Notes: generated from the sequence alone by a model not told the origin. Positions 43,923-53,841 are shown, counted from the stretch's first letter. The stretch: 64,000 nt of DNA from Streptomyces violens (GCF_000717745.1 NZ_JOBH01000001.1:702344-766343); one strand, 5' to 3'. A program made the numbers and translations.

Positions 43923-46754
43923 TCACTTCTTGCGGCGCCGCCCGCCCTTCTGGGCCTTCCGGCGCTCAGCACGCGTCAGGCCGTCGGACTCCGAGCGGGT
44001 CTGACCGCTCGGCACGGCGTCGTTGGTGAAGTCGCCCTCGACGACCCCGCCCTCGCCGTCCACCGTCGGCGCGGAGAAGTGCAGCCGGTCCGGGCGCTGC
44101 GGCGCGTCCAGGCCCTTGGCGTGGATCTCCGGCCGGCCGCCGGCCCCCGCCTGCGCCGGCACCGCGTCCTGGACCGCCGGGGCCTCTTCCGCCGCCTCCT
44201 GGACCGGGACCTCCTCGACCTGCTGCTCGACCTGGACCTCCAGGTTGAACAGGTAGCCGACGGACTCCTCCTTGATGCCCTCCATCATGGCGGTGAACAT
44301 GTCGAAGCCCTCTCGCTGGTACTCCACCAGCGGGTCCTTCTGGGCCATCGCCCGCAGGCCGATGCCCTCCTGGAGGTAGTCCATCTCGTAGAGGTGCTCG
44401 CGCCACTTGCGGTCCAGGACCGACAGCACCACGCGGCGCTCCAGCTCGCGCATGATGTCCGAGCCGAGCTGCTCCTCGCGGGCCGCGTACTGCTCGTGGA
44501 TGTCGTCCTTGATCGCCTCGGCGATGAACTCGGCGGTGATCCCGGCGCGGTCGCCGACCTCGTCCTCCAGCTCCTCCACGGTCACCTTGACCGGGTAGAG
44601 CTGCTTGAACGCGCCCCACAGCCGGTCCAGGTCCCACTCCTCGGCGAAGCCCTCGACCGTCTCCGCCTGGATGTAGGCGTCGATGGTGTCGTCCATGAAG
44701 TGCTTGATCTGCTCCTGGAGGTCCTCGCCCTCCAGGACGCGGCGGCGCTCGCCGTAGATGACCTCGCGCTGCCGGTTGAGCACCTCGTCGTACTTCAGGA
44801 CGTTCTTCCGCGTCTCGAAGTTCTGCTGCTCGACCTGGGACTGCGCGGAGGCGATGGCGCGCGTCACCATCTTGTTCTCGATCGGCACGTCGTCGGGGAC
44901 GTTGGCCATGGCCATCACGCGCTCGACCATCTGGGCCTTGAAGAGCCGCATCAGGTCGTCGCCGAGCGAGAGGTAGAACCGGGACTCGCCGGGGTCGCCC
45001 TGCCGGCCGGAACGACCGCGCAGCTGGTTGTCGATACGGCGCGACTCGTGCCGCTCGGTGCCGAGGACGTAGAGCCCGCCGAGCTCCTTGACCTCCTCGA
45101 ACTCCGCCTTGACCGCGGCCTCGGCCTTCTCCAGGGCGGCGGGCAGCGCGGCCGCCCACTCCTCCACATGCTCCACCGGGTCCAGGCCCATGCCGCGCAG
45201 CTCGGTCTCGGCCAGGTCGTCCGGATTGCCGCCGAGCTTGATGTCCGTACCACGTCCGGCCATGTTCGTCGCGACCGTGACGGAGCCCTTGCGGCCGGCC
45301 TGGGCGACGATCGACGCCTCCCGGTCGTGCTGCTTGGCGTTGAGCACCTCGTGCCGCACGCCGCGCTTGTTGAGCTCCTGCGAGAGGTACTCGGACTTCT
45401 CGACGGAGGTCGTGCCGACCAGGATGGGCTGGCCCTGCGCGTGCTTCTCGGCGATGTCGTCGACGACCGCGGCGAACTTGGCGACCTCGGTGCGGTAGAT
45501 CAGGTCCGCCTGGTCCTTGCGGATCATCGGCTTGTTCGTCGGGATGGGGACGACGCCGAGCTTGTAGATCTGGTGGAACTCGGCCGCCTCGGTCATGGCC
45601 GTACCGGTCATGCCGGAGAGCTTGTCGTAGAGGCGGAAGAAGTTCTGGAGGGTGATCGTGGCGAGGGTCTGGTTCTCGTCCTTGATCTCCACCCCTTCCT
45701 TCGCCTCGATCGCCTGGTGCATGCCCTCGTTGTAGCGGCGGCCGGCGAGGATACGGCCGGTGTGCTCGTCGACGATCATGACCTCGCCGTCGATGACGAC
45801 GTAGTCCTTGTCCTTCTTGAACAGTTCCTTCGCCTTGATGGCGTTGTTCAGATAACCGACGAGCGGGGTGTTGACCGACTCGTAGAGGTTGTCGATGCCC
45901 AGCCAGTCCTCGACCTTGCTGACACCGGACTCGTGGATGCCGACCGTGCGCTTCTTCTCGTCGACGTCGTAGTCGCCGGTCTCCTCGATGCCGCGCTGCG
46001 GATTGGCGGCCTCGCCCTTCTTCAGGCGCTTGACCAGCTTGGCGAAGTCGCCGTACCACTTCGTCGCGGAGTCCGCCGGGCCGGAGATGATCAGCGGCGT
46101 ACGGGCCTCGTCGACCAGGATGGAGTCGACCTCGTCGACGATCGCGAAGTTGTGGCCGCGCTGGACCAACTCGTCCTTCGACCACGCCATGTTGTCGCGG
46201 AGGTAGTCGAAGCCGAACTCGTTGTTCGTGCCGTAGGTGATGTCGCAGCCGTACTGCTCGCGGCGCTGCGCCGGCGTCATGTTCGCCAGGATGCAACCGA
46301 CCGAGAGGCCCAGGAACTTGTGGACCCGGCCCATCATCTCGGAGTCGCGCTCGGCCAGGTAGTCGTTGACCGTGATCAGGTGGACGCCCTTGCCGGACAG
46401 CGCGTTCAGATACGCGGGCAGGGTGCCGACCAGGGTCTTGCCCTCACCGGTCTTCATCTCGGCGACGTACCCGAGGTGCAGCGCGGCGCCGCCCATGAGC
46501 TGGACGTCGTAGTGGCGCTGGCCGAGCACGCGCTTGGCGGCCTCACGGACGGTCGCGAACGCCTCGGGGAGCAGGTCGTCCAGGCTCTCGCCGTCGGCGA
46601 ACCGCTCCTTGTACTCGTCGGTGAGGGCCCGCAGCTCGGCGTCGGAGAGTTTGACGAAGTCTTCTTCGATGGAGTTGACCTGGCCCGCGATGCGGTGCAG
46701 TTTGCGCAGGATCTTGCCTTCGCCTGCACGCATGATCTTCGTCAAGACGGACAC
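43923..46754 (-). CDS. secA: Preprotein translocase motor ATPase SecA
   Basis: This is a protein of 943 residues that drives export of unfolded proteins through SecYEG. Walker A is EMKTGEGKT (GEGKT at residues 103-107), Walker B is [18 protein letters not shown] (DEVD at 207-210), and the second nucleotide-binding fold carries [16 protein letters not shown]. The preprotein cross-linking and helical scaffold domains are complete. The C-terminal end is Lys/Arg-rich ([15 protein letters not shown]) and lacks the Cys-rich zinc finger of proteobacterial SecA, as usual for actinobacteria. The GTG at 46754 follows gaggaga with normal spacing. An in-frame upstream extension rich in Arg/Pro is unlikely to be translated. 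Confidence 0.98.
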   Translation of the reverse strand: MSVLTKIMRAGEGKILRKLHRIAGQVNSIEEDFVKLSDAELRALTDEYKERFADGESLDDLLPEAFATVREAAKRVLGQRHYDVQLMGGAALHLGYVAEMKTGEGKTLVGTLPAYLNALSGKGVHLITVNDYLAERDSEMMGRVHKFLGLSVGCILANMTPAQRREQYGCDITYGTNNEFGFDYLRDNMAWSKDELVQRGHNFAIVDEVDSILVDEARTPLIISGPADSATKWYGDFAKLVKRLKKGEAANPQRGIEETGDYDVDEKKRTVGIHESGVSKVEDWLGIDNLYESVNTPLVGYLNNAIKAKELFKKDKDYVVIDGEVMIVDEHTGRILAGRRYNEGMHQAIEAKEGVEIKDENQTLATITLQNFFRLYDKLSGMTGTAMTEAAEFHQIYKLGVVPIPTNKPMIRKDQADLIYRTEVAKFAAVVDDIAEKHAQGQPILVGTTSVEKSEYLSQELNKRGVRHEVLNAKQHDREASIVAQAGRKGSVTVATNMAGRGTDIKLGGNPDDLAETELRGMGLDPVEHVEEWAAALPAALEKAEAAVKAEFEEVKELGGLYVLGTERHESRRIDNQLRGRSGRQGDPGESRFYLSLGDDLMRLFKAQMVERVMAMANVPDDVPIENKMVTRAIASAQSQVEQQNFETRKNVLKYDEVLNRQREVIYGERRRVLEGEDLQEQIKHFMDDTIDAYIQAETVEGFAEEWDLDRLWGAFKQLYPVKVTVEELEDEVGDRAGITAEFIAEAIKDDIHEQYAAREEQLGSDIMRELERRVVLSVLDRKWREHLYEMDYLQEGIGLRAMAQKDPLVEYQREGFDMFTAMMEGIKEESVGYLFNLEVQVEQQVEEVPVQEAAEEAPAVQDAVPAQAGAGGRPEIHAKGLDAPQRPDRLHFSAPTVDGEGGVVEGDFTNDAVPSGQTRSESDGLTRAERRKAQKGGRRRKK

Positions 46755-47106
46755 TTGGGCTGGTCTCCTCGCCGGTCGGGCCTGTGCACGGTCGGTGCGC
46801 GGGCGCGGCATTTTTCCAAGGGGCAGGCCCCGCCGCAACGGCCATCGTAAGGGAGGACCCCGCTACGCAGGGAGGTCCGTCGCCCGAAGGCCCCTGTCCC
46901 TTCTCCACAACTTTCCACGGCTCGCTAGGACACTGTCGGTCACCTCTCCTCGTCCTCTCGCTACGACAACGCGCGAGGCCCGCGGAAGGTGCCGCCGCAT
47001 GGCCGGAACATGTTCCTGCTCAGGCGACGCGAAAGCGGGACCGGGCGCGCCCGTGGCGCAGCGTAATTCCTTCGCCCCCGCCGCGGCCAATAAGCACACT
47101 GCTGCC
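46755..47106. other. Divergent intergenic region between secA and the GNAT gene
   Basis: This 352-base spacer contains the secA promoter region and the GNAT leader. The perfect palindrome ggaacatgttcc lies at 47005-47016, 91 bases before the GNAT start. It is not a Streptomyces LexA box, because the half-sites gaac/gttc are separated by two bases, not four. I see no small gene. Confidence 0.4.
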
Positions 47107-47745
47107 ATGGAACCCGTCACCCTCACCACCGAACGGCTCGTCCTGCGCCCCTTCCGCCCGGCCGACGCCGCGGCCGTGCACGCCGCCTGCCAGGACCCCG
47201 ACATCCCGCGCTGGACGACGGTCCCCTCTCCGTACACGCGCGCGCATGCGGAGGACTTCGTCGGCCCCCATACCGACCGGGGCTGGCGCGAGGACACCAC
47301 GTACACGTTCGCCGTGACGCTCAGGGAGGACGGCCGTCCGGCGGGTGACGGCACGCTGGTGGGCTCGGCGGGTCTGGTACGGATGACCCAGCTCGCCCCG
47401 CCCGAACGGCAGGCCGAGCTCGGCTACTGGTCCGTCAAGGAGCACCGCGGCCGCGGGTACACCGCCGAGGCGGCCCGCGCCATCGTGCGCTGGGCGTTCA
47501 CCGACCTCGGGGTGGAGCGCATGGAGTGGTACGCGGAGGCCGGCAACGAGGCGTCCCGGGCGGTCGCCCTGAAGGCCGGTTTCCGCATGGAGGGCACGCT
47601 CCGCGCGAAGATCCTGCACGGGGGCACCCGCCGCGACGCCTGGGCCGCCTCCCTCCTCCCCTCCGACCTGGGCCTCCCTTCGGAGACGCCGTACCTGCCG
47701 TACGAGGGACGAGCCGCTGCACAGCGGCCCGCGGGGAACGGTTGA
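47107..47745 (+). CDS. GNAT-family N-acetyltransferase (RimJ/RimL type)
   Basis: This is a protein of 212 residues. The start VTLTTERLVLRPFRPADAAAV is typical of the RimJ/RimL-like branch. The acetyl-CoA binding loop is LGYWSVKEHRGRGYTAEAAR, followed by the strand ERMEWYAEAGNEASRAVALKAGF. It transfers an acetyl group from acetyl-CoA to a protein N-terminus or small amine; the acceptor is unknown. No strong ribosome site precedes the ATG. The next gene starts 46 bases downstream on the same strand. Confidence 0.9.
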   Translation: MEPVTLTTERLVLRPFRPADAAAVHAACQDPDIPRWTTVPSPYTRAHAEDFVGPHTDRGWREDTTYTFAVTLREDGRPAGDGTLVGSAGLVRMTQLAPPERQAELGYWSVKEHRGRGYTAEAARAIVRWAFTDLGVERMEWYAEAGNEASRAVALKAGFRMEGTLRAKILHGGTRRDAWAASLLPSDLGLPSETPYLPYEGRAAAQRPAGNG

Positions 47746-47791
47746 TCGATTTTCCGGACCGTTGTCAGTGCCCGGACCTACGCTGATCCGC

Positions 47792-49024
47792 ATGACAGCC
47801 GTGCCCGCAGCGCAGCCCGTGACCAGCCTGTCCGCCGATGAAGCGCGCCGCCTCGCGCTGCGTGCCCAAGGGTTCCTGGGCGCGCCCGACCGCCGCGCGG
47901 GCGTGCGCGGCGTGCTCCGCCGGCTCGGTGCCGTCCAGCTCGACACGATCTCCGTGCTGGCCCGCTCCCACGAGCTCATTCCGTACGCCCGCCTCGGCCC
48001 GGTCGGCCGCCCGGCCGTGGAGTCGGCGTACTGGACCCCGCGCGCGGACGCGAACGGCACCGCCCCGGCGCCCGATTCCCCGTACGAGCCGCACAGCTTC
48101 GAGTACTGGTCGCACGCCGCCTGCATCCTGCCGATCGAGGAGTGGCCGCACTTCGCGTTCCGGCGCCGGGCCATGCGGGCGCGCGGCCACCGCTGGCACA
48201 TCATGCAGGACTCCGAACGCTCCTGCGCCGCTGTCCTGGACCGCCTCAAGGCCGACGGCCCGCTCACGACGACCCAGCTGGGCGGCGGGCGGAACGGCGG
48301 CGAATGGTGGGACTGGTCCGAGACGAAGATCGCGGTGGAGTGGCTGCTCGACACGGGCGAGGTGGTCTGTACGGAGCGCCGTGGCTGGAAGCGGGTGTAC
48401 GACCTCGCCGAGCGCGCCGTCCCCGACGACCTGCTGCACGACGACCTGGACGACACCGAATGCGTCCGCCGCCTGGTCGCGCAGGCCGGCGCCGCCATGG
48501 GCGTGGCCACCCGGGCGGACCTGGCGGACTACCACCGCCTCAAGGGCGAGCAGGTCAGCGCGGTCATCGAGGACACGGGGTTGGTGCCGGTCGAGGTCGA
48601 GGGGTGGGGCAAGCCCGCCTGGGCCGACCCGGCCGCGCTGGCCGAGCCGCCGCGCGGCAGGCACCGCACCACGCTGCTCTCGCCGTTCGACTCACTGATC
48701 TGGGACCGCCCGCGCACGGAGCGGATCTTCGACTTCACGCACCGACTGGAGGCGTACGTCCCCAGGCCCCAGCGGATACACGGTTACTTCGCCATGCCCC
48801 TGCTCGCCGGCGGCAAGCTGATGGGCCGGGTCGACCCGGCCCGCGAGGGCACGGCACTGGTCGCCCGGCAGGTATCGATGCGGGGCCCCAAGGCCGTACG
48901 CCCCATGGCCCAGGCCCTGGTCGAGGCCGCCGCCTGGGTCGACTGCGACACCGTGCGCATCGACCGCTGCGACGACCCGTCCCTGCTCGCCGCACTCACG
49001 GCGGAGCTGTCCCAGCTCACGTGA
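47792..49024 (+). CDS. Winged-helix DNA glycosylase-like protein (YcaQ/AlkZ family)
   Basis: This is a protein of 410 residues of the HTH_42 family, whose members unhook DNA crosslinks or remove alkylated bases. It carries the catalytic-type motif QLD (Gln49-Asp51) in GAVQLDTISVLARSHE, the pattern of the YcaQ/AlkX branch. Three tandem winged-helix regions and the conserved segments LLSPFDSLIWDR and RIHGYFAMPLLAGG follow. It is probably a DNA repair enzyme; activity on a given lesion is inference. The ATG at 47792 is the preferred start; a TTG 30 bases upstream is also in frame. It converges with the response regulator gene and shares its terminator. Confidence 0.9.
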   Translation: MTAVPAAQPVTSLSADEARRLALRAQGFLGAPDRRAGVRGVLRRLGAVQLDTISVLARSHELIPYARLGPVGRPAVESAYWTPRADANGTAPAPDSPYEPHSFEYWSHAACILPIEEWPHFAFRRRAMRARGHRWHIMQDSERSCAAVLDRLKADGPLTTTQLGGGRNGGEWWDWSETKIAVEWLLDTGEVVCTERRGWKRVYDLAERAVPDDLLHDDLDDTECVRRLVAQAGAAMGVATRADLADYHRLKGEQVSAVIEDTGLVPVEVEGWGKPAWADPAALAEPPRGRHRTTLLSPFDSLIWDRPRTERIFDFTHRLEAYVPRPQRIHGYFAMPLLAGGKLMGRVDPAREGTALVARQVSMRGPKAVRPMAQALVEAAAWVDCDTVRIDRCDDPSLLAALTAELSQLT

Positions 49025-49052
49025 GGCGTGTACGGGAGACCTGCCCGCTGAC

Positions 49053-49085
49053 ATCCGCTAGCCGGTGCTCGCCCGGCTAGCGGAT
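49053..49085. terminator. Convergent terminator overlapping a stop codon
   Basis: Arms 49053-49065 and 49073-49085 are perfectly complementary over 13 bases around the 7-base loop tgctcgc. The right arm contains the last codons and TAG stop of the response regulator on the minus strand. Confidence 0.88.
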
Positions 49086-49832
49086 CTCCAGGATCTTCTC
49101 GCGCATCGCGTACACGACCGCCTCCATCCGGGAGTGCAGCTGCAGCTTCTCCAGGATGTTGCGGACGTGGTTCTTCACGGTGTTCTCGGAGATGAACAGT
49201 TCCTTGGCGATGTCGCGGTTGTTCATTCCCGTGGCCACGAGCTTCAGCACTTCCAGCTCGCGGTCCGTGAGCCGCGGCGCCGGAACGAGCCGCCGCTCGT
49301 CCGTCCGCTGGATCATCGACTTGAACTCCGTGAGGAGCTTGGACGCCATGGAGGGGCTGATCTGCGACTGCCCGTCCGCGACCGCGCGAATGGCCGTGGC
49401 CACCTCGTCGGTGGAGATCTCCTTGAGGAGATACCCCGTGGCCCCCGCCTTGATCGCGTCGTAGAGGTCGGCCTCCTCGTCGCTGATCGTCAGCATGATG
49501 ATCTTCGCGCTGGGGGCCACTTCCTTGATGGAGGTGCACGCCTCGATACCGCCCCGCCGGGGCATCCGGACGTCCATCAGCACGATGTCCGGCAGCAGAT
49601 CCGCGGCCTTGTCCACGGCCTCCGCGCCGTCCCCGGCCTCGCCGACGACCTGGATGTCCTCTTCCTGGGCCAGCACGATCTCCAGGCCCCGCCGGAAGAG
49701 CGCATGGTCGTCCACCACCAGGACTCTGATCGGCTCCTTGCGGGACGCTGCCGCGTCCGAGCCGACCTCGTCGGCCGTGCCGACGCCGTCTTCGTCCGCT
49801 TCGTCGCGCACGGGCCCGAAGCTGTCCCCCAT
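49077..49832 (-). CDS. NarL/FixJ-family response regulator
   Basis: This is a protein of 251 residues. An acidic N-terminal extension of about 33 residues precedes the receiver domain (VLVVDDHALF, phosphoacceptor Asp87 in VLMDVRMP, Lys137). A LuxR-type helix-turn-helix forms the C-terminus (LTDRELEVLKLVATGMNN, then ISENTVKNHVRNILEKL). No partner kinase gene is nearby, so it is an orphan or is served from elsewhere. The start has a perfect ribosome site ggggagg. It lies 233 bases after hpf on the same strand, with a terminator in between, so it has its own promoter; a tatagt hexamer at 49993-49988 is a weak -10 candidate. Confidence 0.93.
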   Translation of the reverse strand: MGDSFGPVRDEADEDGVGTADEVGSDAAASRKEPIRVLVVDDHALFRRGLEIVLAQEEDIQVVGEAGDGAEAVDKAADLLPDIVLMDVRMPRRGGIEACTSIKEVAPSAKIIMLTISDEEADLYDAIKAGATGYLLKEISTDEVATAIRAVADGQSQISPSMASKLLTEFKSMIQRTDERRLVPAPRLTDRELEVLKLVATGMNNRDIAKELFISENTVKNHVRNILEKLQLHSRMEAVVYAMREKILEIR

Positions 49833-50028
49833 CGTTCCTCCCCGTCAACTACTCGGCCCGGAGGGCCTGAGCTTCCTCATAAGGCTGGTTGACAACAGCC
49901 CGCTACGGCCAGCCCGATCAGCGCCATACACACATCGTCTCCCCGGCATGTCGCCGCTTTGTGCCTGAACACCCTGGCCGCACAGACACTATACGGTCTC
50001 AACTCCTGCTCACAGCGGCCACAATGGC

Positions 50029-50050
50029 GCCCCCGGCGTGCGCCGGGGGC
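50029..50050 (-). terminator. Terminator after hpf
   Basis: Arms gcccccggcg (50029-50038) and cgccgggggc (50041-50050) are perfectly complementary. The hairpin lies 16 bases beyond the hpf stop. Confidence 0.8.
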
Positions 50051-50065
50051 ACCTCGGGAGTGGCG

Positions 50066-50761
50066 TCAGCCGCCGAGCGCCCCGCCGGCGTCGGTGGGCG
50101 TTCCGTCCGCGAACGGATCGGAGTTCAGACGGATGACGCCGTAGTCGTATGCGTGCCTCCGGTAGACCACGCTGGGCTGCTTGGTGTCGGCGTCGACGAA
50201 GAGATAGAAGTCGTGTCCGACCAACTCCATCTCGTAAAGCGCCTGGTCGAGGGCCATGGGCGCCGCGGAGTGGGTCTTCTCGCGGACGACCAGGGGTCCT
50301 TCGCCCTGGACCTCCAGCGACCCGATCCGGGTGGTCGGCACCTTCTCCTCGGCGGCCGCTTCCTCGCCGGCCAGTTCGCCGTTGGTGTTGAGCCGCGCCG
50401 CGTCCGGAACGCTGACGGCCACGTCGCTCGCCGGGATGCGTCCGCTACCGCGCCGTGAGTGTCGCTTGTCGTGCTGCTTACGGAGTCGCGCCTCGAGCTT
50501 GGCCGTGGCCAGATCCAGCGCGGCGTACGGGTCTGCGGCAGCCGCCTCGGCCCGGACCACCGGGCCACGGGAGCGGAGAGTGATCTCCACCCGATCGGAA
50601 CGGTCGGCCTGTCGCGGGTTGGGCTCCTTGGACACCTCGACGTCCAGGCTGATCACCTTGCCGTCGAGCTTCTGGACCTTGTCCAGCTTCAGCTTCTCGG
50701 CCACGTGCTTGCGGAACCGCTCGGGCACCTCGGTCTTGCGGCCCTTGACGACGATGTCCAC
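50066..50761 (-). CDS. hpf: Ribosome hibernation promoting factor, long form (HPF)
   Basis: This is a protein of 231 residues that binds the 30S subunit and pairs ribosomes into inactive 100S dimers in stationary phase. Residues 1 to about 105 form the S30AE domain (DIVVKGRKTEVPERFRKHVA, then YAALDLATAKLEARLRKQHDKR). Residues about 160-225 form the dimerising C-terminal domain (MALDQALYEMELVGHDFYLF, then VVYRRHAYDYGVIRL). The linker is Ala/Glu-rich. The GTG at 50761 was chosen because the family begins at VDIVVKGRK and ggag lies 7 bases upstream; longer in-frame starts exist but encode a Cys-rich extension not seen in the family. Confidence 0.95.
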   Translation of the reverse strand: MDIVVKGRKTEVPERFRKHVAEKLKLDKVQKLDGKVISLDVEVSKEPNPRQADRSDRVEITLRSRGPVVRAEAAAADPYAALDLATAKLEARLRKQHDKRHSRRGSGRIPASDVAVSVPDAARLNTNGELAGEEAAAEEKVPTTRIGSLEVQGEGPLVVREKTHSAAPMALDQALYEMELVGHDFYLFVDADTKQPSVVYRRHAYDYGVIRLNSDPFADGTPTDAGGALGG

Positions 50762-51080
50762 GCAGAACTCCGTTCCCGGATCGCTCCGCTCAGATGGGCG
50801 GAGCAATTCCTTCTTGCACCAGGCCCCGGTGATTGCCGAAGCCTCGGACTTGGCGACTTTCACCTCCTTCTCCCCCACGCACCAGGACTCCACTCCAGCC
50901 GTTTTCAGCATCTCTGCCGGCACTGCGAATCGCACCTATCCGGCATACGAGGCAAAACGTCTGCCAAGTCCTCACAACCGAACATAGCTCGCTTGGGGGG
51001 TTGTCGGCACCCCCTCACGGGGGTCAGCTCCGTTTGGGTGATTTTTTGCCCTCGGTACCTGCAACGATGAATTTTCTCGG
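50762..51080 (-). other. Long leader region of hpf
   Basis: This 319-base spacer separates the ComF-like gene from hpf on the same strand. It contains two overlapping hairpins (50995-51024) near the ComF end and a less GC-rich segment around 50930-50990, where the hpf promoter is likely. I cannot define -35 and -10 elements with confidence. The upstream half of the spacer is in frame with hpf without stops, but I do not think it is translated. Confidence 0.4.
50995..51024 (-). promoter_or_regulatory. Mutually exclusive hairpins between comF-like gene and hpf
   Basis: On the minus strand the order is accccc (51024-51019), loop, gggggt (51014-51009), spacer, cccccc (51000-50995). The middle arm can pair with either neighbour. 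This may simply be the terminator of the ComF-like gene, or an attenuator in the hpf leader. Confidence 0.45.
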
Positions 51081-51800
51081 TCAGTTCCAGTTGATTTCGA
51101 AAGCACCGGGCGAGGCCGCCACGACAGCCGCTCCCGCCACCCTCCCTCCTGCCGCTCTGACCGCCCGCGACGCCTCGGCCAGCGACGCTCCGGTCGTCAT
51201 CAAGTCGTCCACCAGCACCACCCGTCCGCCGCGCAGCAGCCGGCCGGCACCGGCGAGCTCCAGCGCACCGGCGAGATTCAGCTGCCGCTGCCTCGCGCCG
51301 AGCCCCGCCTGATCGATCACCGCCCGCCGCTGCCGCAGCGCCGCCAGCACCCGTGCTCCGGTCCCGCCGCGCCGCAGCTCCCGCGCCGCCGCCAGCGCGA
51401 TCCTGCGCACCGGGTCGTGCCCCCGCCCGGCCACGGCCCTCCTGGCGGACGGCACAGGTATCAGCAGCAACGGCCCCGGCCCGGCCCGCAGACCCCGCAC
51501 AGCGCCCGCCAGCGCCCCGCCCAGCGGCACTGCCAGCGCCAGCGCGCCGCGCTCCTTGTGCGCGAGCAGCACTGCCCGTACCTCGTCGGCGTACGCGGCC
51601 GCTGCGTACACCCTCGGCAGGCCCGGCGGCGCCGGGCTCGGCCGCACCCGCCGCGGCCCACGCCGCCTCCCGGCCGCCTGCCCGCCCCCGGCGCACAGCG
51701 ACCGCCTGCATTCCTCGCACAGCTCCGTCCGCGGCCGACCGCACCCCGCGCAGCCGACCGGCAGCACCAGCCCGGCGAATTCCCGCCACAACCCCCGCAT
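51081..51800 (-). CDS. ComF-family phosphoribosyltransferase-like protein
   Basis: This is a protein of 239 residues. The N-terminus has a four-Cys zinc ribbon (Cys17, Cys20, Cys28, Cys31 in GCAGCGRPRTELCEEC). The C-terminal type I phosphoribosyltransferase domain has the PRPP-binding signature VVLVDDLMTTGAS. ComF proteins take part in DNA uptake in competent bacteria; in Streptomyces the role is unknown, perhaps nucleotide salvage. The ATG at 51800 is preceded by tggaggc, closely spaced. A GTG 36 bases upstream is in frame. Confidence 0.88.
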   Translation of the reverse strand: MRGLWREFAGLVLPVGCAGCGRPRTELCEECRRSLCAGGGQAAGRRRGPRRVRPSPAPPGLPRVYAAAAYADEVRAVLLAHKERGALALAVPLGGALAGAVRGLRAGPGPLLLIPVPSARRAVAGRGHDPVRRIALAAARELRRGGTGARVLAALRQRRAVIDQAGLGARQRQLNLAGALELAGAGRLLRGGRVVLVDDLMTTGASLAEASRAVRAAGGRVAGAAVVAASPGAFEINWN

Positions 51801-51972
51801 GCCTCCACTGTCCCGCCCCCGCCGCCCGCCCACCACCCCTGTGGATAACTTCGGCGATGCGGCCTGCGGCAGCGTGGAAATAGGCCGCTTGACCTGCGGA
51901 AATGCGCTTTGGTGGGTACAGACGGGCCGGGTGATCGCCCCCCGGCTCGTCCCGGCACCCCGGCGCCCCCGC

Positions 51973-53841
51973 TCAGCCCGGGTAGACCGGCCCCGTGCCG
52001 CGTGTCGCCACCGTCTTCCAGTTCGCGTCGACCGGCAGCCGGACGATGCCCTCGTCCGCGTCCGCGATCAGCGGCCGGCTCTCGTCCTCCGAGGCCGCCA
52101 CCGCCTCGACGCCGTTCACACCGGGCAGCGTCTGTGTGTTGGACGCCGAACCGTCCGTCTCCATGAACTGCATCTGCTGCACCCCACCGGACTCCCGGCC
52201 GACCACGACCAGCCGGCTGTCGCCCGCCCAGGAAGCGGCCACGACGTCCTCCAGCTGCGGCGCGATCGGGCGCAGCGCCTGTACGGACAGCTTGGGGTTC
52301 ATCGCCGTACCGCCGCGTTCCACCCGGCCCAGCTGCAGGGTCGTGCGGCCCTTGTCCTCGATGAGCATCGCGATCCGGATGCCGTCGGACGCCACCCTGA
52401 TGGCCTTGATGCGCCGCTTGCCGAGCCCGGCAACCTCAACTTCCTGCGGCTCGCCCTTGCCCGACCGCAGCCGCAGCAGCCGCGACCCGTCGTCGTCCCG
52501 GTCCGCGACCCACAGATCGCCCAGGCCGTCCCAGCTCGGCGCGGTCAGCCCGTCCGTCTCGTTCTTCGCCTTGCTGCGCAGCCGTACTTCGGCCCGCTTG
52601 GACATCTCGTCCAGGGCGGCGACGTATAGCGCGCGGCCGTTCAGCGAGACGCCGGCGGCGGTTTCCTCGCCATGGGCCACGCCCACCGAGCGCAGCGCGA
52701 TCTTCCCCGTACCGAGCGGTCCCGGCACCGGGGTCGCGTCGGTCGCGGTGTCGGTCATGCTGACCACCCGGTGGTCACCGTCGACGTAGTACTCCAGCGC
52801 GGTGTGCCGTACCCGGGCCTGCTGGCCGAAACGGTCCGCCGCCTCTTCCTGCTTCAGTTTGCACAGCGAGTCGCCGCTGTCCTTCTGGAGCTCCACCTCG
52901 CTGACCTTCGAAGCGCGCGCCATGCCCTGCACCGTGAAGAGCACCTGGGCGGCCATCCGGCTGCACTGGTTGCCGTCCGCGCCGGTCGCCTCCTTGCTGA
53001 GCCGTACCCGCAACGCGTTGGAGTCGTCCAGTGTCAGCGTGGGCCGCGTGACGTGCGTGTCCTTCGGGAAGGCGGAAACCGCCACCTGTTGCAGCCAGTT
53101 GGTCGGCCCCTGCAGCAGCGCGTTCACGCTGGCCGTGACGGGATCTATCCGCTGCCGGAGATACACGGGGTCGGCGACGAGCACGTCCTTGCCCGCCCTC
53201 GCCTCCCCCGCCTCGGACTTGTAGGACGCGAAGTAGTACTTGTTGACAGGCTGATAGATGCGCTGGAAGTCCGGCAGCCCCAGCACCAGCCCGTTCGGCA
53301 GCCGGTCGATGCGCCACTGCCCGTTCTCCCGGGCCAGGTGCATCGTCTCCTGGTACGCCCTCTCCTGGGGCGTGTAGGCGTGCTTGCGGTCCACCGTGGC
53401 GACCTGCGTGCCCTCGAGCGTGACGGTGTAGCCCTTGGCGTCTTCGCGGTTGGCCGGGCTGCCCTCCGGGGTGGCCTTGGGGCGCTCCTGGAGGACCTTG
53501 GTGGTCGCAAACGGCTGCCAGGTCTTACGGGCGGGCGCCGCCAGATACTGCTTGGCCGTACGGAGGTTGGCCTCGTCGCTGGTCAGCGCGTCGAGGAAGC
53601 CGCGCACGATGTCGGTCGGCTGCGCCCCGTCCTGCGGCGGCACGCCGTAGACCCGCACCTGCGAGTCGGCGTCCGCGCGGGACGCCTGGTCGACCGGCAG
53701 CGATTCACCGTCGTCGGGCATCGACGCGCACCCGGCCAGCAGCATCGCCCCGGTGGCGAGCACCGCGACGGTACGGAGACGACGGCCCCCGGGTCGCCTT
53801 CCGGCGCGGCCGCGCCCGCGACCGCGATCAGCGCCGATCAC
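51973..53841 (-). CDS. lpqB: Lipoprotein LpqB, accessory to MtrAB
   Basis: This is a protein of 622 residues. It has a basic, Arg-rich signal start, a short hydrophobic stretch, and lipobox LAGC with the lipidated Cys at residue 38. The exported part has a GerMN domain (around residues 200-330, segment VNALLQGPTNWLQ) and a beta-propeller-like C-terminal half. In mycobacteria LpqB interacts with the sensor kinase MtrB and modulates its signalling; the conserved order mtrA-mtrB-lpqB supports the same here. The GTG at 53841 has gggagga upstream and overlaps the mtrB stop by 14 bases, so the two are coupled. Confidence 0.95.
   Translation of the reverse strand: MIGADRGRGRGRAGRRPGGRRLRTVAVLATGAMLLAGCASMPDDGESLPVDQASRADADSQVRVYGVPPQDGAQPTDIVRGFLDALTSDEANLRTAKQYLAAPARKTWQPFATTKVLQERPKATPEGSPANREDAKGYTVTLEGTQVATVDRKHAYTPQERAYQETMHLARENGQWRIDRLPNGLVLGLPDFQRIYQPVNKYYFASYKSEAGEARAGKDVLVADPVYLRQRIDPVTASVNALLQGPTNWLQQVAVSAFPKDTHVTRPTLTLDDSNALRVRLSKEATGADGNQCSRMAAQVLFTVQGMARASKVSEVELQKDSGDSLCKLKQEEAADRFGQQARVRHTALEYYVDGDHRVVSMTDTATDATPVPGPLGTGKIALRSVGVAHGEETAAGVSLNGRALYVAALDEMSKRAEVRLRSKAKNETDGLTAPSWDGLGDLWVADRDDDGSRLLRLRSGKGEPQEVEVAGLGKRRIKAIRVASDGIRIAMLIEDKGRTTLQLGRVERGGTAMNPKLSVQALRPIAPQLEDVVAASWAGDSRLVVVGRESGGVQQMQFMETDGSASNTQTLPGVNGVEAVAASEDESRPLIADADEGIVRLPVDANWKTVATRGTGPVYPG

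Noticed and set aside
47005..47016. LexA (SOS) box before the GNAT gene
   Set aside because: The half-sites gaac and gttc are separated by two bases, but the actinobacterial LexA box needs four.
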